Source of the DNA: PALSA-243 sp049522755
GTDB taxonomy: Bacteria > Acidobacteriota > Terriglobia > Bryobacterales > Bryobacteraceae
Assembly: GCA_049522755.1 (NCBI GenBank)
Contig: JBEKNN010000009.1
Span: 1-64,000, forward strand
Length of the DNA stretch: 64,000 nucleotides
Direction: 5' to 3'
The position numbers were made by a program, and so were the translations under genes. The notes under the pieces were generated by a model. It ran no database searches, was not told the DNA's origin, and saw nothing but the letters and a program-made list of their open reading frames with translations. Of this stretch, positions 55,120 through 63,262 are shown in pieces. Within the stretch, counting starts at the first letter, position 1, and each line of letters starts with the position of its first letter.

Positions 55120-57612
55120 ATGCCGGGTAACCCGTGGCCGAATCTCGCAGGACTTCCCCACGGCGCTTCGGCCGCGTTGGCTGCGCTGCATTTTCGCAGT
55201 CCAAACCTGGAAGACCTCGCGCGCCTGACCGATGCCGAATGGCGCGATGCCCTCGATTTTACCGACCGCTCGCAGCTCACGCTGCCGCTCTGCGCATCGC
55301 CCGCGCGCGACGCCATGCCGCCATGGGCGCAAGAGCGCACCGATGCCTCGGCCGCGCGCAACCTGGAAAGATTACACCGCGTGGAAGCCCTCTACCGCGC
55401 ACTCGACGCGCAGTTACGCGCCGCGGGCATCGACTATCTCGCGCTGAAGGGCCTGACGCACTGCCCGGAATTTTGCGCCACAGCGGCCGGCCGCGTCCAG
55501 TACGACATCGATCTCTACACGCCCAAAGAGCGCGCCTGTGCCGCGCGCGATGCCGTGATGGCGCTGGGCTTCGAGCCGCTGCAGTCCATGGAGCGGCTCC
55601 CTACCGACCATCTTCCCGCGCTGATCCGCAAGACCGGATGGGAGTGGCGCGGCGATTTCTTCGACCCGGAGATTCCTATCGCCGTCGAGATCCACTTTCA
55701 GTTCTGGAACGAGCGTATGGAGCGGCTGCACGCGCCGGGCGTGGAGGAATTCTGGCCGCGGCGCGTGCGGCGCGAAGTCGCGGGCGTGCAGATGGACGCG
55801 CTGTCCCGGGTGGATGCACTCGGATTCGCGTCGCTGCATCTTCTGAAGCACGTGGCGCAAGGCAGCGCGCGGCCCTTCCATATATATGAGGTCGCGCATT
55901 TCCTCGAAGCCCATGCGGACACCGAAGCCTATCCAGACTCGGCCGCATTTTGGACCGAGTGGCGCGCGCGGCATTCGCCCGAGCTCCGGCGCCTGGAAGC
56001 CGCCATGTTCCGCCTGGCGCGCGAGTGGTTCGGATGCCATGCCGGCAGCGTAGCCGAAGAAGAGATGGAGCGCCTGCCCGCCGCCACGCAGCGTTGGTTC
56101 GAAGAGTTTGCGGCATCGCCGGCGCAGCGCATTTTCCAACCCGCGAAGCACGAATTGTGGCTGCACCTGAGTCTGCTCGATTCGCCGTGGGACGCGCTCG
56201 CCGTGGCTCGCCGCCGGCTGCTGCCGATAAGCTTGCCGGGGCCGGTGGACGCCATCCACATTCCCGAAGGCGAATTGACGTGGCGGAGGCGCCTGTTGAG
56301 CCGCGCGCGCTATCTGCGCCACGTGTCGCAGCGCGTGGGGCACCATGCGCAAAGCTTTCCCGGCGTGTTTTGGAGCGGCGTGAATTGGTGGTGGAAACCG
56401 AGGGCGCTGGGCGGCCAGTTCTGGGCGTTTCTGGGCGCAGCGGTGCTCTACAACTTCGCGCTATTCGTCTTCGTGCTGCTTTATAATTTGCGCCTGCTCG
56501 AGCTGGGATATCGCGAGGATTTTCTGGGAATCGTGAGCGGCGCGGGAACTCTGGGATGCGTGGCGGGAACAATTCCGGCAGCGGCGTTGGCGCGGCGTTT
56601 CGGATTGCGCCATGCGCTGTTGGCGACTATCGCGGCCAGCGCGTGCATCGCAGCGCTACGCGCGCTGGCCACCGGCCGCGCGGCCCTGGCGGCGCTGGCG
56701 TTCCTCAGCGGCGTGGCGTTCTCGGGTTGGGCAGTGGCGATGGCGCCGGCGGTGGCTGGCGCGGTGGAGGAAAAACAGCGCCCCGCCGCGTTCAGCTTCT
56801 TCTACGCCACCATGTTCGCCACCGGAATCGCAGGCGGATTTGCCGGCGGAAGGCTCCCGCTTTGGATGCATGGCAAACAGCCCGCGTTGCTCATGGCAGC
56901 CGCGCTGGCGGCGCTGGCGCTGTGGCCGGCGTCGCGGCTGCGGTTGGCGGCGGGGTTGGACAGACGGGCGAGGCGGAAGCGACTTGACAGACGACGAAAG
57001 GCGATCGTCTGTCCCACTTTCATGCTTCGATACCTGATTCCGTTTGCTATCTGGAATCTGGCGACGGGCTCGTTCAATCCCTTTTTCAATACATATTTCG
57101 CGCGTCTGGGTTATGGCGCCGCACGCATTGGCGCGGCGTTTTCCACCGCGCAACTGGCGCAGATAGCCGCGGTCCTGCTGGCCCCGCTGGTCTTTCGCAA
57201 AGCGGGCCTGGTGAATGGAATCGCCTGGATGATGGCGGCGACCGCCGGCGCGCTCGCACTTCTGGCGGCGCGTCCGGCGGGCGCAACCGCCGCTTACGCC
57301 GGATACATGGCGTTCCAGTGGATGAGCGAGCCCGGGCTGAGCACGCTGCTGATGAGCGGCGTCGAAGAGCGTGAGCGCAGCGGCGCCGCGGCGGCGAACT
57401 ATCTGGTGATGTTCGGCGCGCAAGCGCTGGCGGCGCTGGTGGGCGGAGCGGTAGTTTCCAGCTTCGGATACGGCGTAGCGCTGGCGGGGTCGGCGGCGCT
57501 GGTGGTGCTGGCGGCGGGCCTCTTCCGCGGATTGCTGAGAGCGTGGGACGGACGTAGAGGCTTTCCAGAACCCATCACCAATTCTGCACAAGACCCGGCC
57601 CGCACGCTATAA
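55120..57612 (+). CDS. nucleotidyltransferase-like domain fused to an MFS transporter
   Basis: A single frame of about 830 residues. Residues about 1-400 form a nucleotidyltransferase of the NTP_transf_5 type (YLALKGLTHCPEF then RVQYDIDLYTPKERACAARD with the Asp-x-Asp pair; later IAVEIHFQFWNERM). Residues about 425-815 form a major facilitator transporter with about 12 helices (WAFLGAAVLYNFALFVFVLL; LGCVAGTIPAAALARRFGLR). The central loop between the two six-helix halves (about residues 612-634) contains a REP-like palindrome, adding LDRRRKAIVCPT. I know no characterised protein with this fusion. ATG 55120 (or GTG 55117) starts nine to twelve bases after another REP-like copy. It may modify and export the same small molecule or peptide; that is inference. 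Confidence 0.85.
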   Translation: MPGNPWPNLAGLPHGASAALAALHFRSPNLEDLARLTDAEWRDALDFTDRSQLTLPLCASPARDAMPPWAQERTDASAARNLERLHRVEALYRALDAQLRAAGIDYLALKGLTHCPEFCATAAGRVQYDIDLYTPKERACAARDAVMALGFEPLQSMERLPTDHLPALIRKTGWEWRGDFFDPEIPIAVEIHFQFWNERMERLHAPGVEEFWPRRVRREVAGVQMDALSRVDALGFASLHLLKHVAQGSARPFHIYEVAHFLEAHADTEAYPDSAAFWTEWRARHSPELRRLEAAMFRLAREWFGCHAGSVAEEEMERLPAATQRWFEEFAASPAQRIFQPAKHELWLHLSLLDSPWDALAVARRRLLPISLPGPVDAIHIPEGELTWRRRLLSRARYLRHVSQRVGHHAQSFPGVFWSGVNWWWKPRALGGQFWAFLGAAVLYNFALFVFVLLYNLRLLELGYREDFLGIVSGAGTLGCVAGTIPAAALARRFGLRHALLATIAASACIAALRALATGRAALAALAFLSGVAFSGWAVAMAPAVAGAVEEKQRPAAFSFFYATMFATGIAGGFAGGRLPLWMHGKQPALLMAAALAALALWPASRLRLAAGLDRRARRKRLDRRRKAIVCPTFMLRYLIPFAIWNLATGSFNPFFNTYFARLGYGAARIGAAFSTAQLAQIAAVLLAPLVFRKAGLVNGIAWMMAATAGALALLAARPAGATAAYAGYMAFQWMSEPGLSTLLMSGVEERERSGAAAANYLVMFGAQALAALVGGAVVSSFGYGVALAGSAALVVLAAGLFRGLLRAWDGRRGFPEPITNSAQDPARTL
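56986..57017. repeat. REP-like palindrome inside the coding sequence
   Basis: Stem GACAGACGA at 56986-56994 pairs with TCGTCTGTC at 57005-57013, followed by CCCAC, the same tail as intergenic copies. It is in frame and codes for an Arg-rich stretch in the central cytoplasmic loop of the transporter. Confidence 0.65.
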
Positions 57613-57634
57613 TCAAATTTTCGGTTAAGCCGGT

Positions 57635-58231
57635 ATGGACGATATTCAGCCCACCCCCGTCGATCCGCCCGAAGCCGAACCTCCCGTCAGGTCAGGCGGG
57701 GGCCGCATCGCCGGCGCGCTCTCGTGGGTGAGGGATCTCGCCTTCTCCGTAGTGATCGCCGTCGTCCTGATTGTCTTCATCTATCAGCCGGTGAAGGTGG
57801 AAGGCACCAGCATGGAGCCGGGCCTTTCCGACAACGAACGCATCTTCATCAACAAGTTCACCTACAAGTTGAATTTGGGCGACATTCGCCGCGGCGACAC
57901 CGTGGTGTTCTGGTATCCGTTGGACACTACCAAGTCGTACATCAAGCGGGTTATCGCCCTGCCCGGCGACCGCATTCGCATCGTGCGCGGCCAGGTTTAC
58001 GTCAACGGATCTGCGCTGGTGGAGGAGTACGTCGCCGAGAGGTTCCGCGACCCCGGCACATGGGCGGAAGGGCGCGAGGTTCCCGTGCCGCCCGGCCGTT
58101 ACTTCGTGCTCGGCGACCATCGCAACTCATCGAGCGACAGCCGCTCCTGGGGGTGGGTGCCGCGCGACAACATCTACGGCAAAGCCGTCTTCGTATATTG
58201 GCCGCTGGATAAGATGGGCCGCGTAGAATAG
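57635..58231 (+). CDS. lepB: signal peptidase I
   Basis: A 198-residue membrane-bound protease that removes signal peptides of exported proteins. One membrane anchor (DLAFSVVIAVVLIVFIYQPV), catalytic Ser in VEGTSMEPGLSDNERIFINK, general-base Lys in KSYIKRVIALPGDRIRI, and the later box FVLGDHRNSSSDSR. Type I, prokaryotic form with one N-terminal anchor. It begins 22 bases after the fusion gene on the same strand. Confidence 0.95.
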   Translation: MDDIQPTPVDPPEAEPPVRSGGGRIAGALSWVRDLAFSVVIAVVLIVFIYQPVKVEGTSMEPGLSDNERIFINKFTYKLNLGDIRRGDTVVFWYPLDTTKSYIKRVIALPGDRIRIVRGQVYVNGSALVEEYVAERFRDPGTWAEGREVPVPPGRYFVLGDHRNSSSDSRSWGWVPRDNIYGKAVFVYWPLDKMGRVE

Positions 58232-58235
58232 CGCG

Positions 58236-58448
58236 TCAACGGCGGAGCAGCCACATTGCCAGTGACAGTACGGCGCTGACCAGAATGCAGGTCGTCAGCG
58301 GAAAGAAAAAGCTGGAGTGGCGTCCCTGAATGTAGATGTCTCCAGGCAGCCTGCCCAATTTGAGAGGCAGGCGTCCCGCAAAAGTAAACAGCAACCCTAC
58401 GGCAATGAAGATCACGCCGAGTGTAATGAAGAGCCGGCCAATTCCCAC
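58236..58448 (-). CDS. DUF2905 small membrane protein
   Basis: A 70-residue protein with two membrane helices (LFITLGVIFIAVGLLFTFAG and TTCILVSAVLSLAMWLL) flanking LPLKLGRLPGDIYIQGRHSS, the signature of the DUF2905 family. Function unknown. Convergent with lepB; the two stops are four bases apart, without room for a separate terminator. Confidence 0.88.
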   Translation of the reverse strand: MGIGRLFITLGVIFIAVGLLFTFAGRLPLKLGRLPGDIYIQGRHSSFFFPLTTCILVSAVLSLAMWLLRR

Positions 58449-58579
58449 AACTCCAGTATCACACCCCAGTATATTGAGATTGTGAAAATGGCCGCAGCCG
58501 TGTTGCGGCGGATGGGCGGATGCGGTTTGGCAATACTACGAGAAATACTACGAAACGACAGGTGCTAACATCTTGATGA

Positions 58580-58813
58580 ATGTCTGCAACCAAAGTTACC
58601 TGCCTTCACAATGGCCCCATCCGTATCGAGGGCGAATTTGAAATTTACGATCCCGCCGGCGCCACGTTCGGTCTAGCCGGGCGGACGGTCATCTCGCTGT
58701 GCCGCTGTGGCCACTCGGAGAACAAGCCGTTTTGCGACGGCAGCCACAACCGCATGGGCTTCAGTCATCAGGTGGAAGCGCGGGAATTGCCGCCGCCGAA
58801 ACCGAAAGTCTAA
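58580..58813 (+). CDS. CDGSH iron-sulfur domain protein
   Basis: A 77-residue soluble protein with one CDGSH motif, CRCGHSENKPFCDGSH, which binds a [2Fe-2S] cluster through three Cys and one His. The N-terminal part (NGPIRIEGEFEIYDPAGATF) is the usual strand pair of single-CDGSH bacterial proteins. Probably electron transfer or cluster storage. Weak ribosome-binding site; no operon partner. Confidence 0.9.
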   Translation: MSATKVTCLHNGPIRIEGEFEIYDPAGATFGLAGRTVISLCRCGHSENKPFCDGSHNRMGFSHQVEARELPPPKPKV

Positions 58814-59166
58814 CAGGGGTTGTGGGGCGGGTTGCCAGCCTGCTTCGTGACACGCGAGAGGGCCGGTTCGCCAAGAAGCGATGCGCGGCTGTCGCGACGC
58901 CCGCTTGAATTCACCGCCAACCGATAAGTCGAAGGCAAGTAGCTCCAGCGGCCGGCCATGACGCCCCAGCTAACGGATGACTCCTTTCCCGATCGCATAC
59001 AGAATCAATTCGGCGGCTTCTGTGTGGCCGAGGCGTACCTAATATTATGGATGCATCGGCCATGACGCCTTCATCCGTGAGATCGGATACTATTTTCAAA
59101 TTCCGCCCCGTCGGGGTAACACCCGAATTGATCGGTCTCTAGGTATTATGAAAACTGGGGTGACAG
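58814..59166. other. 353-bp gap, possible decayed coding remnant on the minus strand
   Basis: No intact gene. On the minus strand, two frames give fragments that could once have been joined: KIVSDLTDEGVMADASII (59097 downwards) and, one frame off, LGHTEAAELILYAIGKGVIR then a stop near 58973. The second resembles the C-terminal end of LuxR-type helix-turn-helix domains, but the match is only suggestive. The promoter of the MEDS gene must lie towards 59150. Confidence 0.35.
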
Positions 59167-59955
59167 ATGTTTTCCTTGCCGGCGGTCGCGGAATCGGCGT
59201 CGCCGAAGCACTCGGTTCAGTTTTACGGCAGCGATGACGACGCATTGGCGGCGAATGTAAGCCCTTATATCGGGAAAGGGCTGCAACGAGAGGAAGGCGT
59301 CGTAGTGATCGCTACGGCCAAGCACATCCGGGCGTTCGCCAATCGGCTGGTGGAAGACGGGCACGACGCTACCGGCGCCATCCGGGAGGGGCGTCTGCTA
59401 TTTCTGGGCGCCGAGCAAACCCTCGCGCTATTCATGGTGGATGGACTACCCGACCGCGACAGTTTCCGGAGCGCAACCGGGGTTGTGTTTCGGCAGATTC
59501 GAAGCAAGACCGGCAGCCGCGAAATCCGCGCCTATGGCGAGATGGTCGACCTGCTTTGGAACGCCGGACACTTAGATGCCGCGGCGCGGCTGGAACGCCT
59601 TTGGAACGAAGTTCTGGATGAGAACGGGCTGCAGCTTTTCTGCGCCTACCAAATCGATGTCTTCGGCAGGGAGTTTCAAGCCGGCGTGATCGACGAGATT
59701 CTGTGCGCGCACACCCATCTGGAGCCGGAAGGCAGTAACGGAAATCTGCACGGCGCAGTGAGCCGCGCCATGAGTGAGGTGCTCGGCGCCAGAGCCACGG
59801 GCTTGCCGCGGCTTGACGACCCCCGCGCGGCGTCTTGGGCGGTGCTGCCAAAAGGCGAAACCACCGTGCTTTGGATTCGAGACAACCTGCCCGATTACGC
59901 CGACGAGATTCTGGCGCGCGCCCGCGGGTATTACCGGCTCGCATCGCCAAACTAG
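59167..59955 (+). CDS. MEDS domain sensory protein
   Basis: A 262-residue protein with the MEDS domain (methanogen/methylotroph DcmR sensory domain) from residue about 12 to 180: HSVQFYGSDDDALAANVSPY, GVVVIATAKHIRAFANRL, RAYGEMVDLLWNAGHLDAA and QLFCAYQIDVFG. Its C-terminal about 70 residues have no helix-turn-helix or kinase domain that I recognise. MEDS domains are thought to sense small hydrocarbon derivatives or to be signalling partners; here it stands alone. GGGGTGA before the ATG is an acceptable ribosome-binding site. Confidence 0.85.
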   Translation: MFSLPAVAESASPKHSVQFYGSDDDALAANVSPYIGKGLQREEGVVVIATAKHIRAFANRLVEDGHDATGAIREGRLLFLGAEQTLALFMVDGLPDRDSFRSATGVVFRQIRSKTGSREIRAYGEMVDLLWNAGHLDAAARLERLWNEVLDENGLQLFCAYQIDVFGREFQAGVIDEILCAHTHLEPEGSNGNLHGAVSRAMSEVLGARATGLPRLDDPRAASWAVLPKGETTVLWIRDNLPDYADEILARARGYYRLASPN

Positions 59956-60021
59956 CCCCCGCGAGAGCCCTGCGAGACCCGCACTTGACACCTGCCCTGC
60001 AACGGTGTCACGCTACCGCCT

Positions 60022-62421
60022 GTGAAGGCTTACATTCTTCTGACTCTGACGGCCGTCTCGGCTACTCTTTCCGCGCAGCCCCGAATCTACACCGCGGCCG
60101 ATTATGAGCGCGCCGAAAAAGCCCTGTCATACAACACCACCCCGCTGGTTTTCCGCACTGGTATACGGCCCACCTGGCTGGCGGACGAACGCTTCTGGTA
60201 TCGCGTCACCACTGCGGATGGCAGTGAGTTTATCCTGGTGAATACCGCCAAAGGCACGCGCGCGCCAGCCTTCGACCATGTGAAACTGGCGGCGGCGCTT
60301 GCCAATGCCGGAGGCCCCAGGTATGACGGGAACCATCTGCCATTCACCGAGATCGAGCCGTCGGCGGATGGCCAATCGGTCGCTTTCAACGTGGCCGGCA
60401 AGCGTTTTACATGCGACGTTGCCGGAAACGCATGCGCTGAAGCCGGCGGCGCGATTGCTGGTGGAGGCGGTGGCGGAGGCCGCGGCGGACGCGGCGGTGG
60501 AAGAGGCGGGCGCGGCGGCGGTGGCGGCTTTGGCGGCGGCGGAAGGGCCGAGTCTATGGCTCCCGACGGCAAGCGCGCCGTGTTCATTCGCGATAACAAC
60601 CTATGGGTGCGCGAGGTGGCCGGCGGCGCCGAAGCCCAACTCACCAGGGACGGCATTAAGGATTTCGGTTACGCCACCGATAACGCCGGATGGCAATCGA
60701 GCGACCGCCCCGTGGTGGTCTGGTCGCCCGATTCCACGAAGATTGCGACCTTCCAACAGGACCAGCGCGGCGTCGGCGAAATGTACCTGGTCAATACCGC
60801 TGTCGGGCATCCCACGCTGAGAGCCTGGAAGTATCCTTTGCCCGGCGATCCGGTAGTTACCACAATTCAACCGGTCATCATCGACGTGGCCGCCAATAAA
60901 ATGGTGCGGCTGCAAATTCCGCCGCAGCAGCACCGTTCCACGCTTTGCGACGATGTCCGCTGCGGCGGCGAATGGTCCGACGTGCAGTGGAGCGACGACG
61001 GCGCGCACCTGGCCTTCGTTTCCACCTCGCGCGATCACCGCGAAGAGACTCTGCGCCTGGCCGACACGGCAACCGGCGTGGTGCGCGACGTCTACGACGA
61101 AAAGGTGGCTAAGTTCTTCGAATCGGGCAACGGCGCCGTCAATTGGAAGTACTTACCCAAGTCCAACGAATTCATCTGGTTTTCCGAGAAGGAGAACTGG
61201 GGGCATTTGTATCTCTACGACCTCGCCACAGGCAAGCTCAAGAATCAGATCACTAAGGGCGATTGGAACGTCACCCGCATAACTCGCGTGGATGAGAAGA
61301 ACCGGATATTGTATGTGCTGGGCGTAGGCCAAGAGAAGGGCCGCGACCCGTATTTCATCCACTTTTACCGCGTAGGATTCGACGGCAGCGGACTCACTCT
61401 GCTGACTCCCGACGATGGCAACCACGACGTGGCGCTTTCGCCTTCCGGCCGCTATTTTGTCGATACTTACTCGAAGCCCGACGTGCCGCCGGCCGCCGAC
61501 GTGCGCGATAACACCGGAAAGCTGGTAGCTCATCTGGAGAAAGCCGACATCTCGAAACTGCTCGCCACCGGCTGGCTGCCCCCCACGCCCATAGTCATGA
61601 AGGCGCGCGATGGAGTGACCGATATCTATGGGTTGATGTTCAAGCCGGGCGATCTCGACCCCGGCAAGAAGTACCCCATCGTTAACCATATTTATCCTGG
61701 CCCGCAGACCGGCAGCGTGGGCAGCCGTAACTTCTCGGCCGCGCGCGGCGATTGCCAGGCGCTGGCGGATCTTGGATTCATCGTGGTGGAGATCGACGGC
61801 ATGGGAACGCCGTGGCGCTCCAAAGCGTTTCACGAAGCTTACTTCGGCGATATGGGCGACAACACTCTGCCCGACCAGGTAGCCGGCATGAAACAATTGG
61901 CGCAGCGATATCCGTGGATCGATATCGACCGCGTGGGCATCTACGGCCACTCCGGCGGCGGATACGCTACTGCCGACGCGATGTTCCGCTACCCCGATTT
62001 CTTCAAGGTGGGCATCAGCGAATCCGGCAATCACGATAACCGCGAGTATGAGGACGATTGGGCCGAGAAATGGCAGGGACTGCTGGAAAAGACATCTACC
62101 TCCGGCGCCACTAACTACGATAATCAGGCGAACCAGTTAGTCGCCAAGAACCTCAAAGGCCACTTACTGCTGGCGCACGGAACCATGGATACCAACGTGC
62201 CGCCGTATAACACGCTGTTAGTGGTCAATGAGCTGGTCAAGGCTAACAAGGATTTCGATCTGATCCTGTTCCCTAACGCCGCCCACGGCTACGGCGCTGC
62301 CTCAGACTATATGACCCGCCGCCGCTGGGATTACTTCATCCGTTACCTTGCAGGCGGGGAGCCGCCAAAGGAATATCAAATGCACAGTGCGCCCGGCGGA
62401 GGCCGCGGCGCGCCCCAGTAA
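60022..62421 (+). CDS. S9 family dipeptidyl peptidase IV-like serine peptidase
   Basis: A 799-residue exported peptidase. Signal peptide from GTG 60022 (KAYILLTLTAVSATLSAQ). The N-terminal DPP-IV beta-propeller spans about 80-540 and is interrupted at about 143-178 by a Gly/Arg-rich run (GGGRGGRGGGRGGRGGGGG). The alpha/beta-hydrolase domain (about 560-790) has the catalytic Ser in IYGHSGGGYATAD, Asp in LLAHGTMDTNVPP and His in FPNAAHGYGAA. It removes dipeptides, typically after proline, from peptides in the periplasm. The stop is followed by four REP-like hairpins. Confidence 0.93.
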   Translation: MKAYILLTLTAVSATLSAQPRIYTAADYERAEKALSYNTTPLVFRTGIRPTWLADERFWYRVTTADGSEFILVNTAKGTRAPAFDHVKLAAALANAGGPRYDGNHLPFTEIEPSADGQSVAFNVAGKRFTCDVAGNACAEAGGAIAGGGGGGGRGGRGGGRGGRGGGGGFGGGGRAESMAPDGKRAVFIRDNNLWVREVAGGAEAQLTRDGIKDFGYATDNAGWQSSDRPVVVWSPDSTKIATFQQDQRGVGEMYLVNTAVGHPTLRAWKYPLPGDPVVTTIQPVIIDVAANKMVRLQIPPQQHRSTLCDDVRCGGEWSDVQWSDDGAHLAFVSTSRDHREETLRLADTATGVVRDVYDEKVAKFFESGNGAVNWKYLPKSNEFIWFSEKENWGHLYLYDLATGKLKNQITKGDWNVTRITRVDEKNRILYVLGVGQEKGRDPYFIHFYRVGFDGSGLTLLTPDDGNHDVALSPSGRYFVDTYSKPDVPPAADVRDNTGKLVAHLEKADISKLLATGWLPPTPIVMKARDGVTDIYGLMFKPGDLDPGKKYPIVNHIYPGPQTGSVGSRNFSAARGDCQALADLGFIVVEIDGMGTPWRSKAFHEAYFGDMGDNTLPDQVAGMKQLAQRYPWIDIDRVGIYGHSGGGYATADAMFRYPDFFKVGISESGNHDNREYEDDWAEKWQGLLEKTSTSGATNYDNQANQLVAKNLKGHLLLAHGTMDTNVPPYNTLLVVNELVKANKDFDLILFPNAAHGYGAASDYMTRRRWDYFIRYLAGGEPPKEYQMHSAPGGGRGAPQ

Positions 62422-62440
62422 GGGCAAGGGCGAGAGACAT

Positions 62441-62564
62441 GTAGGGCGGACCCCCTGGTCCGCGGCCGACCCCCCGGTCGGCCTCTGAGGGATCCCATCG
62501 GCCAATTCTGCTGGGCGAAGAGCGGGTCCGGGGGGACCCGCGCGGACCAGGGGGTCCGCCCTAC
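62441..62564. repeat. cluster of four REP-like hairpins between convergent genes
   Basis: Starts with GTAG at 62441 and ends with CTAC at 62564, so the outer copies face each other as in a BIME. Stems: 62446-62463 (GCGGACC/GGTCCGC), 62464-62483 (GGCCGACC/GGTCGGCC), 62522-62541 (GCGGGTCC/GGACCCGC) and 62542-62559 (GCGGACC/GGTCCGC). The first and last share stem sequences. Likely a bidirectional terminator for the peptidase and ferritin-like genes. Confidence 0.8.
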
Positions 62565-62591
62565 GGACTGCGGCGGATTGTAGAAGGCGGC

Positions 62592-63152
62592 TTACAACCC
62601 CGCCTTGCCCACGCGCTCGATCAGCGACCGCATGTCCTCCGCATGTTCCTCTTCCTTCGCCAGAATCTCTTCCATCAGGCGCCGGCTGGTCGGGTCGTTG
62701 TTGCCCAGATAGCGGATAATCTCCCCGTACGATTCGATGGCGATTCGCTCGGCCACCAGATCTTCCTTGATCATCTCCACCAACGTGTGCCCTTCGACGT
62801 ATTCGGAGTGGCTCCGCGTCAGCAGACCTTCGGGGCTGAAATTCGGCTCGCCGCCTAGCTCTGTAATGCGGAACGCGATGCTATCGGCGTGCGCCTGTTC
62901 CTCGGCGGCATGTTCCTTGAATTCGTCGGCCACGGATTGCGCGCTTAATCCGCTTGCCATAAACTGGTGCCGCTTGTAGCGCAGCACGCACACGATTTCG
63001 GTGGCCAGCGCTTCGTTGAGAACCCGCAGCACGGTCTTGAGATCGGCCTTGTAGTCGTCGGTCACCGCCCCCTTTTCCATGTGCTTCCGCGCGCGCTTGC
63101 GAATGGCTTCAATGTCCATCAGAAACGTCTGTTCCATCTGCGGTTTTGACAT
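62592..63152 (-). CDS. ferritin-like (bacterioferritin-type) protein
   Basis: A 186-residue four-helix-bundle protein. The di-iron ligands are visible in order: Glu in LNEALATEIVCVLRYKRH, E-x-x-H in EHAAEEQAHADSIAFRI, Glu in EDLVAERIAIESYGEII and E-x-x-H in ILAKEEEHAEDMRSL. This matches bacterioferritin / ferritin-like oxidases that store iron or remove peroxide. Methionine that would hold bacterioferritin haem cannot be identified with confidence. The ATG at 63152 has no strong ribosome-binding site. Confidence 0.88.
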   Translation of the reverse strand: MSKPQMEQTFLMDIEAIRKRARKHMEKGAVTDDYKADLKTVLRVLNEALATEIVCVLRYKRHQFMASGLSAQSVADEFKEHAAEEQAHADSIAFRITELGGEPNFSPEGLLTRSHSEYVEGHTLVEMIKEDLVAERIAIESYGEIIRYLGNNDPTSRRLMEEILAKEEEHAEDMRSLIERVGKAGL

Positions 63153-63262
63153 ATCTTTATAATGGAGTCAGCGCGGGCGAAACGTCGAGCCAAAATATCT
63201 CTCAAAGTACGTCTCTTCACAAGGCGCGCGTCATCTGCGCCACGACTCCAGCCCGCTACAAT

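Noticed and set aside
53880..57612. A complete lasso-peptide cluster
   Set aside because: Neither a transglutaminase-like leader protease nor an asparagine-synthetase-like cyclase is present between 52 and 64 kb; only the accessory-type genes are there.
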